DNA of 60,874 bases from Gammaproteobacteria bacterium (GTDB lineage: Bacteria > Pseudomonadota > Gammaproteobacteria > Arenicellales > JAANXG01): assembly GCA_024639325.1 (NCBI GenBank), contig JAHEIO010000016.1, positions 1-60,874 of the forward strand, in the 5' to 3' direction. This document shows positions 46,059 to 54,652 of this stretch, piece by piece. Positions within the stretch are counted from its first letter, which is position 1. Each line of letters opens with the position of its first letter. The notes under the pieces are model-generated. The model was not told the DNA's origin, ran no database searches, and was given only the letters and a program-made list of their open reading frames with translations. The position numbers were made by a program, and so were the translations under genes.

Positions 46059-47483
46059 GTGCTCCGCCGTACCAAGATTGTCGCAACGGTGGGGCCGGCA
46101 ACCGACGATATCGACACCACGGATGAACTCATCCGGAGCGGCATGGACGTCGCTCGCGTCAACTTTTCTCACGGGGATTTCGAAACCCACCAGCAGCGCG
46201 TCAACGTCATCCGAGAACGCGCGAAGCGACAGGACCGCCACGTTGCAATCATGGTGGATTTGCAGGGGCCCAAGATCCGCATAGAGGGATTCAAGCACGG
46301 ATTTGTCGAGCTCGATAAAGATCAGCCCTTTATTCTGGACATCAGCCTGGGCGAGAAAGACGGCGACAAAAATCGCGTGGGAGTGACTTACAAGGACCTG
46401 ATGAACGACGTCGAACCCGGCGACGTGCTGCTTCTCGACGACGGCAACGTCTCCATGGCGGTCGAAAAACTGGAAAAGAACGAAATCCACTGCCGCGTGC
46501 ACAACGGCGGAGTGTTGTCCGATAGCAAGGGATTGAACATGCAGGGCGGCGGGCTCACTGCCGGGGCGTTGACCAGAAAGGATCTGGAGGACATAAAGCT
46601 CGCGGCCCGTCTCGAAGCCGACTATCTGGCCGTGTCCTTCGTACGCACCGCCCAGGATGTCAGGCAGGCCAGGTGGCTGCTGGAAGCGGCGGGGGGGCAG
46701 GCACACCTCGTGGCAAAGATCGAGCGCGCCGATGCGATGGATCATATCGACGAAATCCTGGATGCGTCGGATGCGGTCATGGTCGCCCGCGGTGATCTCG
46801 GCGTGGAAATCGGCAATGCCGAACTACCCGGTGTTCAAAAAAAAATCATCCGGCGCGCGCGCAACGGCAACTGTATCGTCATCACGGCGACGCACATGAT
46901 GCAGTCCATGATCGAGAATCCCCAGCCCACGCGGGCGGAGGTGCTCGATGTAGCCAACGCGGTCATGGACGGGACGGATGCCGTCATGCTGTCGGCGGAA
47001 ACCGCGATTGGAAAGTACCCCGTCACGGTGGTGGAAAGGATGGCCAGCATCTGCGTCGGCGCCGAACGCCAGCGTGTGACAATGATCTCCAGCCTTCGGC
47101 TCGACGCTAAGTTCGAGAGCATAGAAGAAGCGGTGGCCATGGCGGCGATGTATGCGGCAAACCATTTCGACGTGCGCGCCATCGTCACCATGACCGAATC
47201 GGGAAAAACGGCAAAATGGATGTCCCGCATCAGCAGCGGATTGCCCATATTCGCCATGTCCAGGCAGATTGCCACGCTGCGCCGGGTGACCTTGTATCGC
47301 GGCGTTTATCCGATCTATTTCGATATCAAGGATGGCCAGCGCGGCGACCAGGCCCAGAGTGACGTGTTGCGAGAGCTTCTGCGCCTGGGTGTGGTCAACG
47401 AAGGCGATTCGGTAATCGTTACCCAGGGCGAACTCACCGGCGTCGTAGGAGGCACTAATTCGATGAAGATACTGGTAGTATGA
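46059..47483 (+). CDS. pyk: Pyruvate kinase
   Basis: 474 residues, final ATP-yielding glycolytic step. [15 protein letters not shown] (3-17) at the N terminus, [12 protein letters not shown], the active-site segment [16 protein letters not shown] with the catalytic Lys, [13 protein letters not shown] (about 240-252) and [19 protein letters not shown] follow in order. The start is GTG at 46059, preceded by GGGGA. The C-terminal allosteric domain is complete. Confidence 0.97.
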   Translation: MLRRTKIVATVGPATDDIDTTDELIRSGMDVARVNFSHGDFETHQQRVNVIRERAKRQDRHVAIMVDLQGPKIRIEGFKHGFVELDKDQPFILDISLGEKDGDKNRVGVTYKDLMNDVEPGDVLLLDDGNVSMAVEKLEKNEIHCRVHNGGVLSDSKGLNMQGGGLTAGALTRKDLEDIKLAARLEADYLAVSFVRTAQDVRQARWLLEAAGGQAHLVAKIERADAMDHIDEILDASDAVMVARGDLGVEIGNAELPGVQKKIIRRARNGNCIVITATHMMQSMIENPQPTRAEVLDVANAVMDGTDAVMLSAETAIGKYPVTVVERMASICVGAERQRVTMISSLRLDAKFESIEEAVAMAAMYAANHFDVRAIVTMTESGKTAKWMSRISSGLPIFAMSRQIATLRRVTLYRGVYPIYFDIKDGQRGDQAQSDVLRELLRLGVVNEGDSVIVTQGELTGVVGGTNSMKILVV

Positions 47484-47538
47484 GCGCACACTGGGCAACG
47501 ACCCCGTCGCGGCGTTACTATTTGTTTGGGAGACTACT

Positions 47539-48603
47539 ATGGCCTTGATTTCACTGAGACAACTGCTCGACCACGCAGCTGAAAACGACTACGGATGCCC
47601 GGCATTCAACGTCAACAATCTGGAGCAAATGCGTGCCATCATGGAGGCCGCGGACGAGACCGATAGCCCGGTAATCGTGCAGGCATCGGCTGGGGCTCGC
47701 AAATACGCCGGTGCACCTTTTCTGAGGCATCTCATCCTGTCGGCGATAGAGGAATGGCCCCATATCCCGGTGGTCATGCACCAGGATCACGGCGGATCAC
47801 CGGCAGTGTGCCAGAGGTCGATCCAGCTTGGATTCTCGTCGGTCATGATGGACGGTTCCCTGGGTGAAGATATGAAGACACCGATGGACTATGGGTACAA
47901 CTCGAGTGTTACACGGCACGTGGTCGACATGGCGCATGCCTGCGGCGTATCGGTGGAGGGTGAACTCGGCTGCCTCGGATCTCTCGAAACCGGCGAGGCC
48001 GGCGAGGAAGATGGTTCAGGCGCCGAAGGCAAGCTCACGCACGATCAACTGCTGACCGACCCCGAGGAGGCGGCGCAGTTCGTCAAGGATACCCACGTTG
48101 ACGCTCTCGCCATTGCCATAGGCACCAGCCACGGCGCATACAAATTCACCAGACCGCCCACCGGCGATATACTGGCCATCGATCGCATCAAGGAAATCCA
48201 CGCCCGCATACCCGACACCCATCTGGTGATGCACGGCTCGAGTTCCGTACCGCAGGACTGGCTCGAAATCATCAACACCCACGGCGGTGCGATGGGTGAA
48301 ACCTATGGCGTGCCGGTCGAGGAGATCCGTGAAGGAATCAGACACGGCGTGAGAAAAGTCAACATCGATACGGACCTTCGGATGGCCTCGACGGGCTCGA
48401 TCAGGAAATATTTCAACGATCACCCCGCCGAGTTCGATCCGAGGAAATATCTGGGCGCCGCGCAGGCGGCGATGCGTGATATTTGCAGGAGTCGATACGA
48501 GGCTTTCGATACCGCGGGTAACGCCTCGAAAATTAAACCGATCAGCCTGGAAAATATGACGTCGCGCTATTCTTCCGGTGATCTCGACCCGCGTGTAAAT
48601 TAG
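47539..48603 (+). CDS. fba: Class II fructose-bisphosphate aldolase (Calvin-cycle subtype)
   Basis: 354 residues. Zinc-dependent aldolase: catalytic Asp83 and zinc ligand His84 in [11 protein letters not shown], with further ligands in [11 protein letters not shown] and IGTSHGAYK. The insert [20 protein letters not shown] and the C-terminal extension ending near the stop are typical of the CbbA/Fba subtype found beside tkt-gap-pgk-pyk. Last gene of the operon, followed by a hairpin. The subtype also serves ordinary glycolysis, so it is not proof of carbon fixation. Confidence 0.96.
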   Translation: MALISLRQLLDHAAENDYGCPAFNVNNLEQMRAIMEAADETDSPVIVQASAGARKYAGAPFLRHLILSAIEEWPHIPVVMHQDHGGSPAVCQRSIQLGFSSVMMDGSLGEDMKTPMDYGYNSSVTRHVVDMAHACGVSVEGELGCLGSLETGEAGEEDGSGAEGKLTHDQLLTDPEEAAQFVKDTHVDALAIAIGTSHGAYKFTRPPTGDILAIDRIKEIHARIPDTHLVMHGSSSVPQDWLEIINTHGGAMGETYGVPVEEIREGIRHGVRKVNIDTDLRMASTGSIRKYFNDHPAEFDPRKYLGAAQAAMRDICRSRYEAFDTAGNASKIKPISLENMTSRYSSGDLDPRVN

Positions 48604-48618
48604 ACCTTCGCGCTGGAT

Positions 48619-48635
48619 CCGGCCGCACCGGCCGG
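48619..48635 (+). terminator. Terminator-like hairpin between convergent genes
   Basis: CCGGCC-gcacc-GGCCGG lies right after the fba stop and just before the stop of the facing small gene. The stem is 6 bp, all G-C, but only GTTAAT follows, so termination strength is uncertain. It could serve both directions. Confidence 0.4.
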
Positions 48636-48636
48636 G

Positions 48637-48894
48637 TTAATCGGTAAACGCGCTTCCTAGCGTGCCGATGTTTTCCATGACTGCGCTGGTCAATCGATCA
48701 CGACTCTCATCGGACGCGAGCAGCCAGATTACAATCCATAGAAACAGCGTCAGCACGGTGACTTTCCTGAGTCCCGACGAGACCCACTGCCTCGATGCGA
48801 ACCAGGAAAAACGGTCGCGATTCGCGTGATAGGCCCGGTAGAAAAAACCGACTAACCTGAACGGCGGGTCGAAGAGGAATTTGTACCAGTTCAA
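48637..48894 (-). CDS. Small membrane protein, function unknown
   Basis: 85 residues; I do not recognise the family. A basic, aromatic-rich N-terminal half (FRLVGFFYRAYHANRDRFSW) precedes a single hydrophobic segment at about 47-63 (VLTLFLWIVIWLLA) and a polar C-terminal tail. It is nine bases downstream of another small membrane protein on the same strand, so the two are very likely co-transcribed and may act together. Composition matches the neighbours. Confidence 0.6.
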   Translation of the reverse strand: MNWYKFLFDPPFRLVGFFYRAYHANRDRFSWFASRQWVSSGLRKVTVLTLFLWIVIWLLASDESRDRLTSAVMENIGTLGSAFTD

Positions 48895-48903
48895 TTCAGG
48901 AGT

Positions 48904-49092
48904 TCAATCGTCGCGTTGCTGGTCTTTGCCGGAAAATCCTTGTTTTATGGACTGCACCAGGTCGACGAGCAGCATGACCGACACAATCGCAACGATGATC
49001 ATAAACGGTATGGCGTTAATGGATTCCGCTAGTCCCGCTGCGAAAGCGATGAACAGCGTGGCCGATAGAACACCGGTAATCATATTGTCCAT
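48904..49092 (-). CDS. Small membrane protein, function unknown
   Basis: 62 residues, not recognised. Two hydrophobic segments (about 5-22 and 27-45) are followed by a charged tail (QSIKQGFSGKDQQRDD). This would be a hairpin-type membrane protein with both ends on the same side. The start is ATG at 49092 with a good ribosome binding site (GAGGTAA, nine bases upstream), the main support for it being real. It pairs with the 85-residue gene downstream. Confidence 0.6.
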   Translation of the reverse strand: MDNMITGVLSATLFIAFAAGLAESINAIPFMIIVAIVSVMLLVDLVQSIKQGFSGKDQQRDD

Positions 49093-49133
49093 TGTTCGTT
49101 TACCTCATTGCTGACGCGAATCTTTCGATGAAA

Positions 49134-49170
49134 GGGGTGGGCGTTTCCAAAACACGCTGTTTTTGAGTCG
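49134..49170 (+). repeat. CTAG-type dispersed repeat, copy 7 (core only)
   Basis: GGGCGTTTCCAAAACAC followed by GCTGTTTTTGAGTCG. Over 37 aligned positions, 30 match the core of the copy at 57396. Neither terminal box is present, so this is a remnant or a separately mobile core. It lies between the amidase stop and the upstream region of the small membrane gene pair. Confidence 0.55.
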
Positions 49171-49198
49171 AAAGCAAATAATCTGGCATGGTAAGTCC

Positions 49199-50557
49199 TT
49201 AGCAAGAATGTAAAGCCGCCCGGTGAGAATTGCCGGCGAGGCGCTCCACCAACCAGCGGGCTGTCCTGAAAAGCCTGGCGTCATCACCCGTGGCGCCGAC
49301 CAGCTGTGCGCCCAGGGGCATTTCGGCGGGACCCTGGAGAACGGGCAGATTGAGCGCCGGCGTGCCGCACAGCGTCCAGATCGTGCAAAATGCAGGGTCT
49401 CCGGTGGACGATATGTCTGGAGCTTCGCCAGGCGTAGACGGCGTGAGTAACGCATCGTAGTCGACGAAATACTCATCCAAAACCGTGATGTATTCCTGAA
49501 TACGGTCGACGGCTTCATTGTATTCCGTCGCCAACACGCGCTGGCCCTGCTCGATCATGTCCCGCAGCTTCTTGCTTATTTTTTCGGCGCCTCTGCGGTA
49601 CAGGCTAGCAAAACTTCCTGCCAGGCCGGCCTCCATGATGGCCTTGTGGTCGTTAAGTGCTGTGTTGAATGCCGTCGGCAGATCCACCACCTCGACTCGA
49701 CCACCGGCATGGTCGATCAGCTCCCTGAAGGCGTCCTTGGTGGCCTGCTCGGCCCGATCCCACGCCGGTGTGCGCACGAAAGCCAGCCGCGGCTCCACGG
49801 GAGGCGGTTCGGCCAGCGTGCGTGAAATCGCCGGCCGGGCCCGGGGGCGCATGTCCGGGTCGTCCTGATCGTAAACCATCAAAATATCTGAGATTAGGGC
49901 CAGGTCGTCCAGATTGCGTGCGAACACACCCACGGTATCCAGCGGACGCGACTGGGCCAGAACGCCGCGGCGGGAGATTCTGCCGAAGCTCGGCTTGAAC
50001 CCGTATACGCCGCAAAACGACGCGGGGCGGATTACCGAACCGTTGGTCTGGGTGCCGACGCTCAGGGGGGTCATGAATGCCGCCACGGCGGCTGCGGATC
50101 CGCTCGATGAGCCGCCGGGCGTGCGTCCAACGTCGTGCGGATTGCGGGTTTTGCCGGGGGTGTATACCGCCAATTCAGTAGTTACCGTCTTGCCCAGTAT
50201 GATGGCGCCCGCCTCGCGCAGAGTCGCCACCAGCGCGGCGTCTTTTGACGGCGTCCTGCCGGCGCATAGAGCGGTCCCGCACTCGGTGGGCAGATCGAAG
50301 GTATCGATAATGTCCTTGATGCCCACGGGAACCCCGTGCAGGGGCCCGGTAGCATGACCTCGCCGTCGCGATTCGTCGGCTAGCCGGGCTTGTTCAAGCG
50401 CGAGTTCGGCGTCTACATGCACCCAGGCGCCGATCTCGTCGTCGAACTGGTCGATTCTGTCGAGACAAGCCTGGATCAGTTCCCGTGCGGAAATCTTGCC
50501 CGAACGTATTGCCTCCGCGGCCTGCCGCGCGCCGAGGTGGACGCTATCGATGGCCAA
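49199..50557 (-). CDS. Amidase signature family hydrolase
   Basis: 452 residues. The Ser-Ser-Lys machinery of the family is complete: Lys81 in VGIKDIID, the serine-rich loop PGGSSSGSAAAVA (147-159), and the nucleophile Ser174 in TQTNGSVIRPAS. Members hydrolyse many amides or are GatA; GatA is unlikely here because there is no gatC/gatB neighbour. The start is TTG at 50557. It lies 15 bp behind dctM, so it is probably co-transcribed with the TRAP transporter and acts on the imported compound. The substrate cannot be read from sequence. Confidence 0.88.
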   Translation of the reverse strand: MAIDSVHLGARQAAEAIRSGKISARELIQACLDRIDQFDDEIGAWVHVDAELALEQARLADESRRRGHATGPLHGVPVGIKDIIDTFDLPTECGTALCAGRTPSKDAALVATLREAGAIILGKTVTTELAVYTPGKTRNPHDVGRTPGGSSSGSAAAVAAFMTPLSVGTQTNGSVIRPASFCGVYGFKPSFGRISRRGVLAQSRPLDTVGVFARNLDDLALISDILMVYDQDDPDMRPRARPAISRTLAEPPPVEPRLAFVRTPAWDRAEQATKDAFRELIDHAGGRVEVVDLPTAFNTALNDHKAIMEAGLAGSFASLYRRGAEKISKKLRDMIEQGQRVLATEYNEAVDRIQEYITVLDEYFVDYDALLTPSTPGEAPDISSTGDPAFCTIWTLCGTPALNLPVLQGPAEMPLGAQLVGATGDDARLFRTARWLVERLAGNSHRAALHSC

Positions 50558-50572
50558 TGCAAAATACCCCGG

Positions 50573-51931
50573 TCAGGAAGGCACTTTACCGAACAGATAA
50601 TCCGGCAACCACAGCGCGATCTGCGGAAAGTTGTACAACATGACCATGGCAAATATGACGATTAGCAAATAGGGCATGATGCCGCGGAATATTTCCATCA
50701 ACTGAATGTAGGGCGGTGCCACCCCCTTCAGATAGTACGCGGCCATGGCCATCGGCGGAGTCAGAAATGAAGTCTGCAGGTTCAACGCAACCAGTATCCC
50801 GAAGAACAGGGGATTCACGTTGAAGGTCTCCAGCATGGGTAGGAAAATCGGCACGAAGATGATGATGATTTCGGTCCATTCCAACGGCCAACCGAGGAAA
50901 AAGATGATGGCCTGAGCCAGGATCAGGAATCCCACGGTGCCGATATCCATCGCCAACACCCAATCCTTGACCAGATCGTGGCCGCCGAGGTAGGAGAACA
51001 CCGACGCGAACGTCCACGACCCGACGAACAGCCAGCACACCATGGCCGAGGTCTTGGCGGTGAGAAACACCGCCTCCTTCAAGCGTACCCAGGTCAGGGA
51101 CCGGTACAGCGTAGCCAGCAGCAGACCGCCGAATGCGCCGACGCCGGCCGCTTCAGCGGGCGTCGCGAGCCCCATCAGGATTGCGCCGAGCACGCTCAGA
51201 ATCAACACCGCCAGCGGGATAAACGAGGTCAGCAGTTCCCAGAGTATCCGGCTCAACGCCGGCACGTCTTCCTCCCGGGGTTTGGGTGCGAGGCTGGGGT
51301 TAAATGAGGCGCGCCCGATCACGTACACCATATACAAACCCGCCAGCAGCAGGCCGGGGAACATTGCGGCGGCATACAGCCGAAGCGGCGATATTTCAGC
51401 GATCGCCGAGTAGACGATAAGCATGATGGACGGGGGTATCAGGATGCCCAGGCAGCCTCCGGCGCAGATCACGCCGGTGGCGAACTTGTGTTCGTAGCCT
51501 GCTTTGAGCATGGCAGGCAATGCCAGCATGCCCATCAGGGTCACCACCGCGCCGATAATGCCGGTTGCCGTGGCAAACACGGAGCAGGTGACCAGGGCGG
51601 CCACGGCCATGGAGCCCGGTAGATTGCGGGCCGCCAGTTGTATACTGAAGAACAAGCGGTTGACGATGTTGGCCCGCTCCACCACGTACCCCATGAATAG
51701 AAACAGCGGCACCGCCACCAGCACGTCGTTGGACATGACCGAGAATGTGTTCTGCACGAACAGGTCGAAAATCCTGTTGTCGAACACCGTCTGCATCCGC
51801 AGCGGGTCGTAATAGGCGTAGTAGCCGAATCCGAGCCCCATCGCGATTAGTGTGAACGCGATAGGGAAACCCAGCATGACCATAAAAATAAACAGGCCGA
51901 GCATCACGATGGCGATTTGCGGGTCAGTCAC
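50573..51931 (-). CDS. dctM: TRAP transporter large permease (DctM)
   Basis: 452 residues with about 12 hydrophobic segments, the channel-forming subunit of a tripartite ATP-independent periplasmic transporter. Signatures include FLFMGYVVERANIVNRLF, ATGIIGAVVTLMGMLALPAML and CAGGCLGILIPPSIMLIVY (about 156-174). The start is GTG at 51931, overlapping the dctQ stop by eight bases. Sequence type is close to the taurine/sialic-acid/organic-acid group, but the ligand is set by dctP. Confidence 0.94.
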   Translation of the reverse strand: MTDPQIAIVMLGLFIFMVMLGFPIAFTLIAMGLGFGYYAYYDPLRMQTVFDNRIFDLFVQNTFSVMSNDVLVAVPLFLFMGYVVERANIVNRLFFSIQLAARNLPGSMAVAALVTCSVFATATGIIGAVVTLMGMLALPAMLKAGYEHKFATGVICAGGCLGILIPPSIMLIVYSAIAEISPLRLYAAAMFPGLLLAGLYMVYVIGRASFNPSLAPKPREEDVPALSRILWELLTSFIPLAVLILSVLGAILMGLATPAEAAGVGAFGGLLLATLYRSLTWVRLKEAVFLTAKTSAMVCWLFVGSWTFASVFSYLGGHDLVKDWVLAMDIGTVGFLILAQAIIFFLGWPLEWTEIIIIFVPIFLPMLETFNVNPLFFGILVALNLQTSFLTPPMAMAAYYLKGVAPPYIQLMEIFRGIMPYLLIVIFAMVMLYNFPQIALWLPDYLFGKVPS

Positions 51932-52514
51932 GATACTGCTCCGAGTTCGACAGGTCTTCCTGCTCGTGCATGAGCATGGTTTCGGTTTCCTGCACGTCGT
52001 GCAGGCGCGGCGGCCATTCGCCGGTTTTAATGCAGATCACGCAGCGCGTCGCCTCCGCGATGCCTTGCAGCAGAATCAGCGTACCCGAGACCGGGATCAG
52101 CGACTTGAAGAAATAGATCTGGATACGGGACGGGCTGCTCCAGCTCACCTCCTTGTAGAACCAGGAGTCCGCTGCGAATCCGTAGCCGTAGTAGATCAAC
52201 GCCAGCGCGCCCGGGGCGAGAAACACGATGTACAGAGTCAAGTCCACGATTGCCTGGGTCTTCTTGGGGAACAGCCGGTACAGGACGTCGCCGCGCACGT
52301 GCGCGTCCTGGGACAACGCGTAGGCACCCGCCATCATGAACAGAGCGCCATACATCTGCACGCTCATATCGAACGCCCAGACGGTGGGCGCGTTGAGCAC
52401 GTAACGGACAAAGACCTCGTAGCAGGTGGAAAAGGTTAGGATGACGATGCACCAGGCAAAGGCCTTGCCCATCCAGGCGCTGAGGCTGTCAATAAAATGC
52501 AGGATTCGGGTCAT
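51924..52514 (-). CDS. dctQ: TRAP transporter small permease (DctQ)
   Basis: 196 residues with four hydrophobic segments and the family pattern FSTCYEVFVRYVLNAPTVW in the first half. The start is ATG at 52514, chosen because GAGGG lies eight bases upstream; a frame opening at 52559 would run into the terminator-like hairpin. It is coupled to dctM by overlap and separated from dctP by a terminator-like hairpin. Confidence 0.9.
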   Translation of the reverse strand: MTRILHFIDSLSAWMGKAFAWCIVILTFSTCYEVFVRYVLNAPTVWAFDMSVQMYGALFMMAGAYALSQDAHVRGDVLYRLFPKKTQAIVDLTLYIVFLAPGALALIYYGYGFAADSWFYKEVSWSSPSRIQIYFFKSLIPVSGTLILLQGIAEATRCVICIKTGEWPPRLHDVQETETMLMHEQEDLSNSEQYRD

Positions 52515-52547
52515 CAAGAGCCCTCGGGGACCGGAGCGGATAAAAAC

Positions 52548-52572
52548 AGGGCGGCGCACCCGGCGCCGCCCT
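52548..52572 (-). terminator. Rho-independent terminator/attenuator between dctP and dctQ
   Basis: A perfect 10-bp stem (AGGGCGGCGC / GCGCCGCCCT) with a 5-base loop. On the minus strand it is followed directly by GTTTTTAT. It sits 46 bases after the dctP stop and about 34 bases before dctQ. Partial termination here would yield more binding protein than permease, the usual logic of binding-protein transporters. Confidence 0.75.
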
Positions 52573-52617
52573 GGATCTTGGTCGTACCGTCATGTTCAGC
52601 CGTTGCAGGCCGGCATG

Positions 52618-53736
52618 TCAGAGCTTGCCGAAATAATGCTCGTAAGCGCCGCGGTAGTCGGGGGCGTTGTTCAGCGCATAGGCCCCGTGACGCTGGGCCC
52701 AGTCCTTTTGCGAGGCGACTACCTTGGCAAAGAACTCGTCATCATTGCTGATGCGTTCGATCACGACATCCCATGCCTTCAACTGCTCCTGCATGACGCT
52801 GTCAGGCGTTCGGAACACGTTGACGCCGTGGTCTTTCTTCAGCGTGACGAGGTCCTGCGAGTAGCGCTCCATGGCCTTCCACGCCATGTCGGAGGAGGCC
52901 GCCTCGGAGGCGTATTCCAGGATGGCCTGATGCTCCGCAGGCAGCTTGTCGAACAGCGTTTTGTTATAGATGATTTCAAAGCACTCCTGGGATTGGTGGT
53001 AACTGGCCAGGTGATAGTACTTTGACACATCCTGCATGCCGAAGTCCTTGTCCGATGTGGGATTGTTGAACTCGGCGGCGTCTATCAGGCCGCTCTTCAG
53101 GGCGGGCTGAATTTCACCGCCTGGCAGCTGCACCACGGACATACCCATTTCCTGCAGCACGTCGGCCGCCAGACCGACGGTGCGGTATTTCAAGCCTTTC
53201 ATCTGGTCGGAACCTTTGATCTCTTCCTTGAACCAACCCAGCGGCTGCGCGGGCATGGGGCCGGAGAAAAAGCCGACCAGGTCCAGCTTCAGCCGGTCGT
53301 GCATGAGTTCGTTGTAGAGTTCCCTGCCGCCGCCGTACTGGATCCAGCCCATCAGTTCGTTGGCGGACCAGCCGAAACACGGGCCGGTGCCGAACAGCGA
53401 TGCCACCGGGCTCTTCGAGTACCAGTACGCGGTCACCAGATGAGCGCCATCCAACACACCCTTGTGCACCGCGGTCTGCATCTCAGCGGTCTTCACCACC
53501 GCGCCGACGCCCAGCAGATCGATCTTCAAGCTTCCGCCGGACATCTTATTGACGCGATCGACGTAGTCCTGGGCAAACTCAAGGAAGATCCCGCCGCCCC
53601 ACGCCGCCTGGACTTTGAGAACGATGGGATCCGCGGCAACCACGATACTGGGCATGGTGGCGGCGGTAATTCCGGTTGCGGCGGTCGCCGCACCCGTTTT
53701 CAGGAATTTTCTGCGGGTTGCTGGTTTATCGGTCAT
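52618..53736 (-). CDS. dctP: TRAP transporter substrate-binding protein (DctP)
   Basis: 372 residues. The N terminus has a twin-arginine signal (ATRRKFLKTGAATAATG) with cleavage expected after a nearby VVAA. The mature part has the DctP pattern KVQAAWGGGIFLEFAQDYVD, FFSGPMPAQPLGWF, KGLKYRTVGLAADVLQEMG and GLIDAAEFNNP (about residues 225-235). Related proteins bind 2-oxo acids, and the Arg in YRTVG would contact a carboxylate. AGGAG precedes the ATG. A GntR-type palindrome lies upstream. Confidence 0.93.
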   Translation of the reverse strand: MTDKPATRRKFLKTGAATAATGITAATMPSIVVAADPIVLKVQAAWGGGIFLEFAQDYVDRVNKMSGGSLKIDLLGVGAVVKTAEMQTAVHKGVLDGAHLVTAYWYSKSPVASLFGTGPCFGWSANELMGWIQYGGGRELYNELMHDRLKLDLVGFFSGPMPAQPLGWFKEEIKGSDQMKGLKYRTVGLAADVLQEMGMSVVQLPGGEIQPALKSGLIDAAEFNNPTSDKDFGMQDVSKYYHLASYHQSQECFEIIYNKTLFDKLPAEHQAILEYASEAASSDMAWKAMERYSQDLVTLKKDHGVNVFRTPDSVMQEQLKAWDVVIERISNDDEFFAKVVASQKDWAQRHGAYALNNAPDYRGAYEHYFGKL

Positions 53737-53848
53737 GCCGAACTCCTCTCTTCATGATAACTAAGATAATTACAATTTTTATCAACGATAGAAAAGCGCT
53801 CGCTGACGGTTGGGTTAATTGCTCCCCGGTATATTCGGGATTTAATCT

Positions 53849-53858
53849 TGGTATACCA
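53849..53858. promoter_or_regulatory. Palindromic operator candidate (GntR/FCD type)
   Basis: TGGTATACCA is a perfect 10-bp palindrome in the upstream region of dctP. The FCD branch of GntR regulators (UxuR, ExuR and relatives) binds TGGTATACCA-like sites and often controls TRAP transporters. No such regulator gene is in the window, so the regulator would be encoded elsewhere. Confidence 0.45.
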
Positions 53859-53959
53859 GAGAGCGAAACGGCAGTTTAGATCATTCTTGACGTTGGAATC
53901 AATAATGGCGGCGACTGGATGCTGCAGCGGTTTTCTGACAGCAGATGGCAGAGATATCA

Positions 53960-53988
53960 TTGATTTGCGGCACGCCGCCGTCTATCAA
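53960..53988 (+). promoter_or_regulatory. Candidate sigma-70 promoter for fabA-fabB
   Basis: TTGATT (53960-53965), a 17-bp spacer and TATCAA (53983-53988), each four of six against consensus. It would start transcription near 53995 and give a leader of about 125 bases to the fabA GTG. Confidence 0.35.
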
Positions 53989-54121
53989 GCCGCTTTAAAC
54001 CGTTGCCTTGCGCCCCCATTAACTTGTTTGGCTCCCGCCCTCGGACCCGCGGACGACAGCAATGCTTGATTTTTGGACTCACCAAGGTACGCTACGGCCT
54101 TCAATCGATTCATCCAATAAA

Positions 54122-54643
54122 GTGTCATTTACGCCCAAACAAAGCTACGACTACGAAGAACTGCTGTCGTGCGGCCGGGGAGAGTTGTTTGGGCCGGGCA
54201 ATGCGCAGTTGCCGCTGCCACCGATGCTGATGTTTGACAGAATATCCCACGTCAGCGGCAGCGGCGGGGAGCATGGCAAGGGATCGATCGAGGCGGAACT
54301 GGGCATCAAGCCGGATCTCTGGTTTTTCGGATGCCATTTCGAGGGCGACCCCGTGATGCCGGGTTGTCTGGGTCTGGATGCCTTGTGGCAGCTGGGGGGC
54401 TTTTTCCTCGGCTGGTGCGGCGGCCCGGGTCGTGGCCGCGCCCTGGGTTCAGGCGAAGTTAAATTTACCGGTCAAATTACACCGCGTACGAAACTCGTCC
54501 GATATCGCCTCGATCTGAAGCGCGTCATAATGCGTAAACTGCATATGGGCATTGCCGACGGTATCGTCGAGGCCGACGGTGAAATTATTTACATGGCCAA
54601 AGATCTGAGGGTCGGCCTGTTCAGATCGACGGAATCGTTCTAA
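54122..54643 (+). CDS. fabA: 3-hydroxyacyl-[acyl-carrier-protein] dehydratase/isomerase FabA
   Basis: Dehydrates 3-hydroxydecanoyl-ACP and isomerises the product to the cis-3 isomer, the entry to unsaturated fatty acids. 173 residues from GTG 54122, matching the family; an ATG at 54062 would add 20 residues without counterpart, but neither start has a clear Shine-Dalgarno. Signatures are [18 protein letters not shown], the catalytic His72 in [14 protein letters not shown] and Asp86 in LGLDALWQ, and [11 protein letters not shown]. Followed nine bases later by fabB. Confidence 0.95.
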   Translation: MSFTPKQSYDYEELLSCGRGELFGPGNAQLPLPPMLMFDRISHVSGSGGEHGKGSIEAELGIKPDLWFFGCHFEGDPVMPGCLGLDALWQLGGFFLGWCGGPGRGRALGSGEVKFTGQITPRTKLVRYRLDLKRVIMRKLHMGIADGIVEADGEIIYMAKDLRVGLFRSTESF

Positions 54644-54652
54644 GGAGGAAAA

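Larger units (their letters stand above)
53737..54121. other. Divergent intergenic region dctP / fabA
   Basis: 385 bases. The dctP side is AT-rich (53757-53790) and holds TTGATA-like sequence about 45 bases before the start, but the -10 is ambiguous. In the middle lies the TGGTATACCA palindrome, and on the fabA side a candidate promoter at 53960-53988. I found no match to the FabR or DesT operators known to control fabA in other gammaproteobacteria. Confidence 0.45.

Noticed and set aside
44635-46101. Open frame of nearly 490 codons opposite gap and pgk
   Set aside because: It spans two clear genes and their spacer on the opposite strand, which a real gene would not do; the residues are a mirror of GC-rich codons.
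41491-48603. Proof of autotrophy from the tkt-gap-pgk-pyk-fba operon
   Set aside because: The arrangement is common in autotrophs but all five enzymes also serve heterotrophic metabolism; no RuBisCO or phosphoribulokinase is present.
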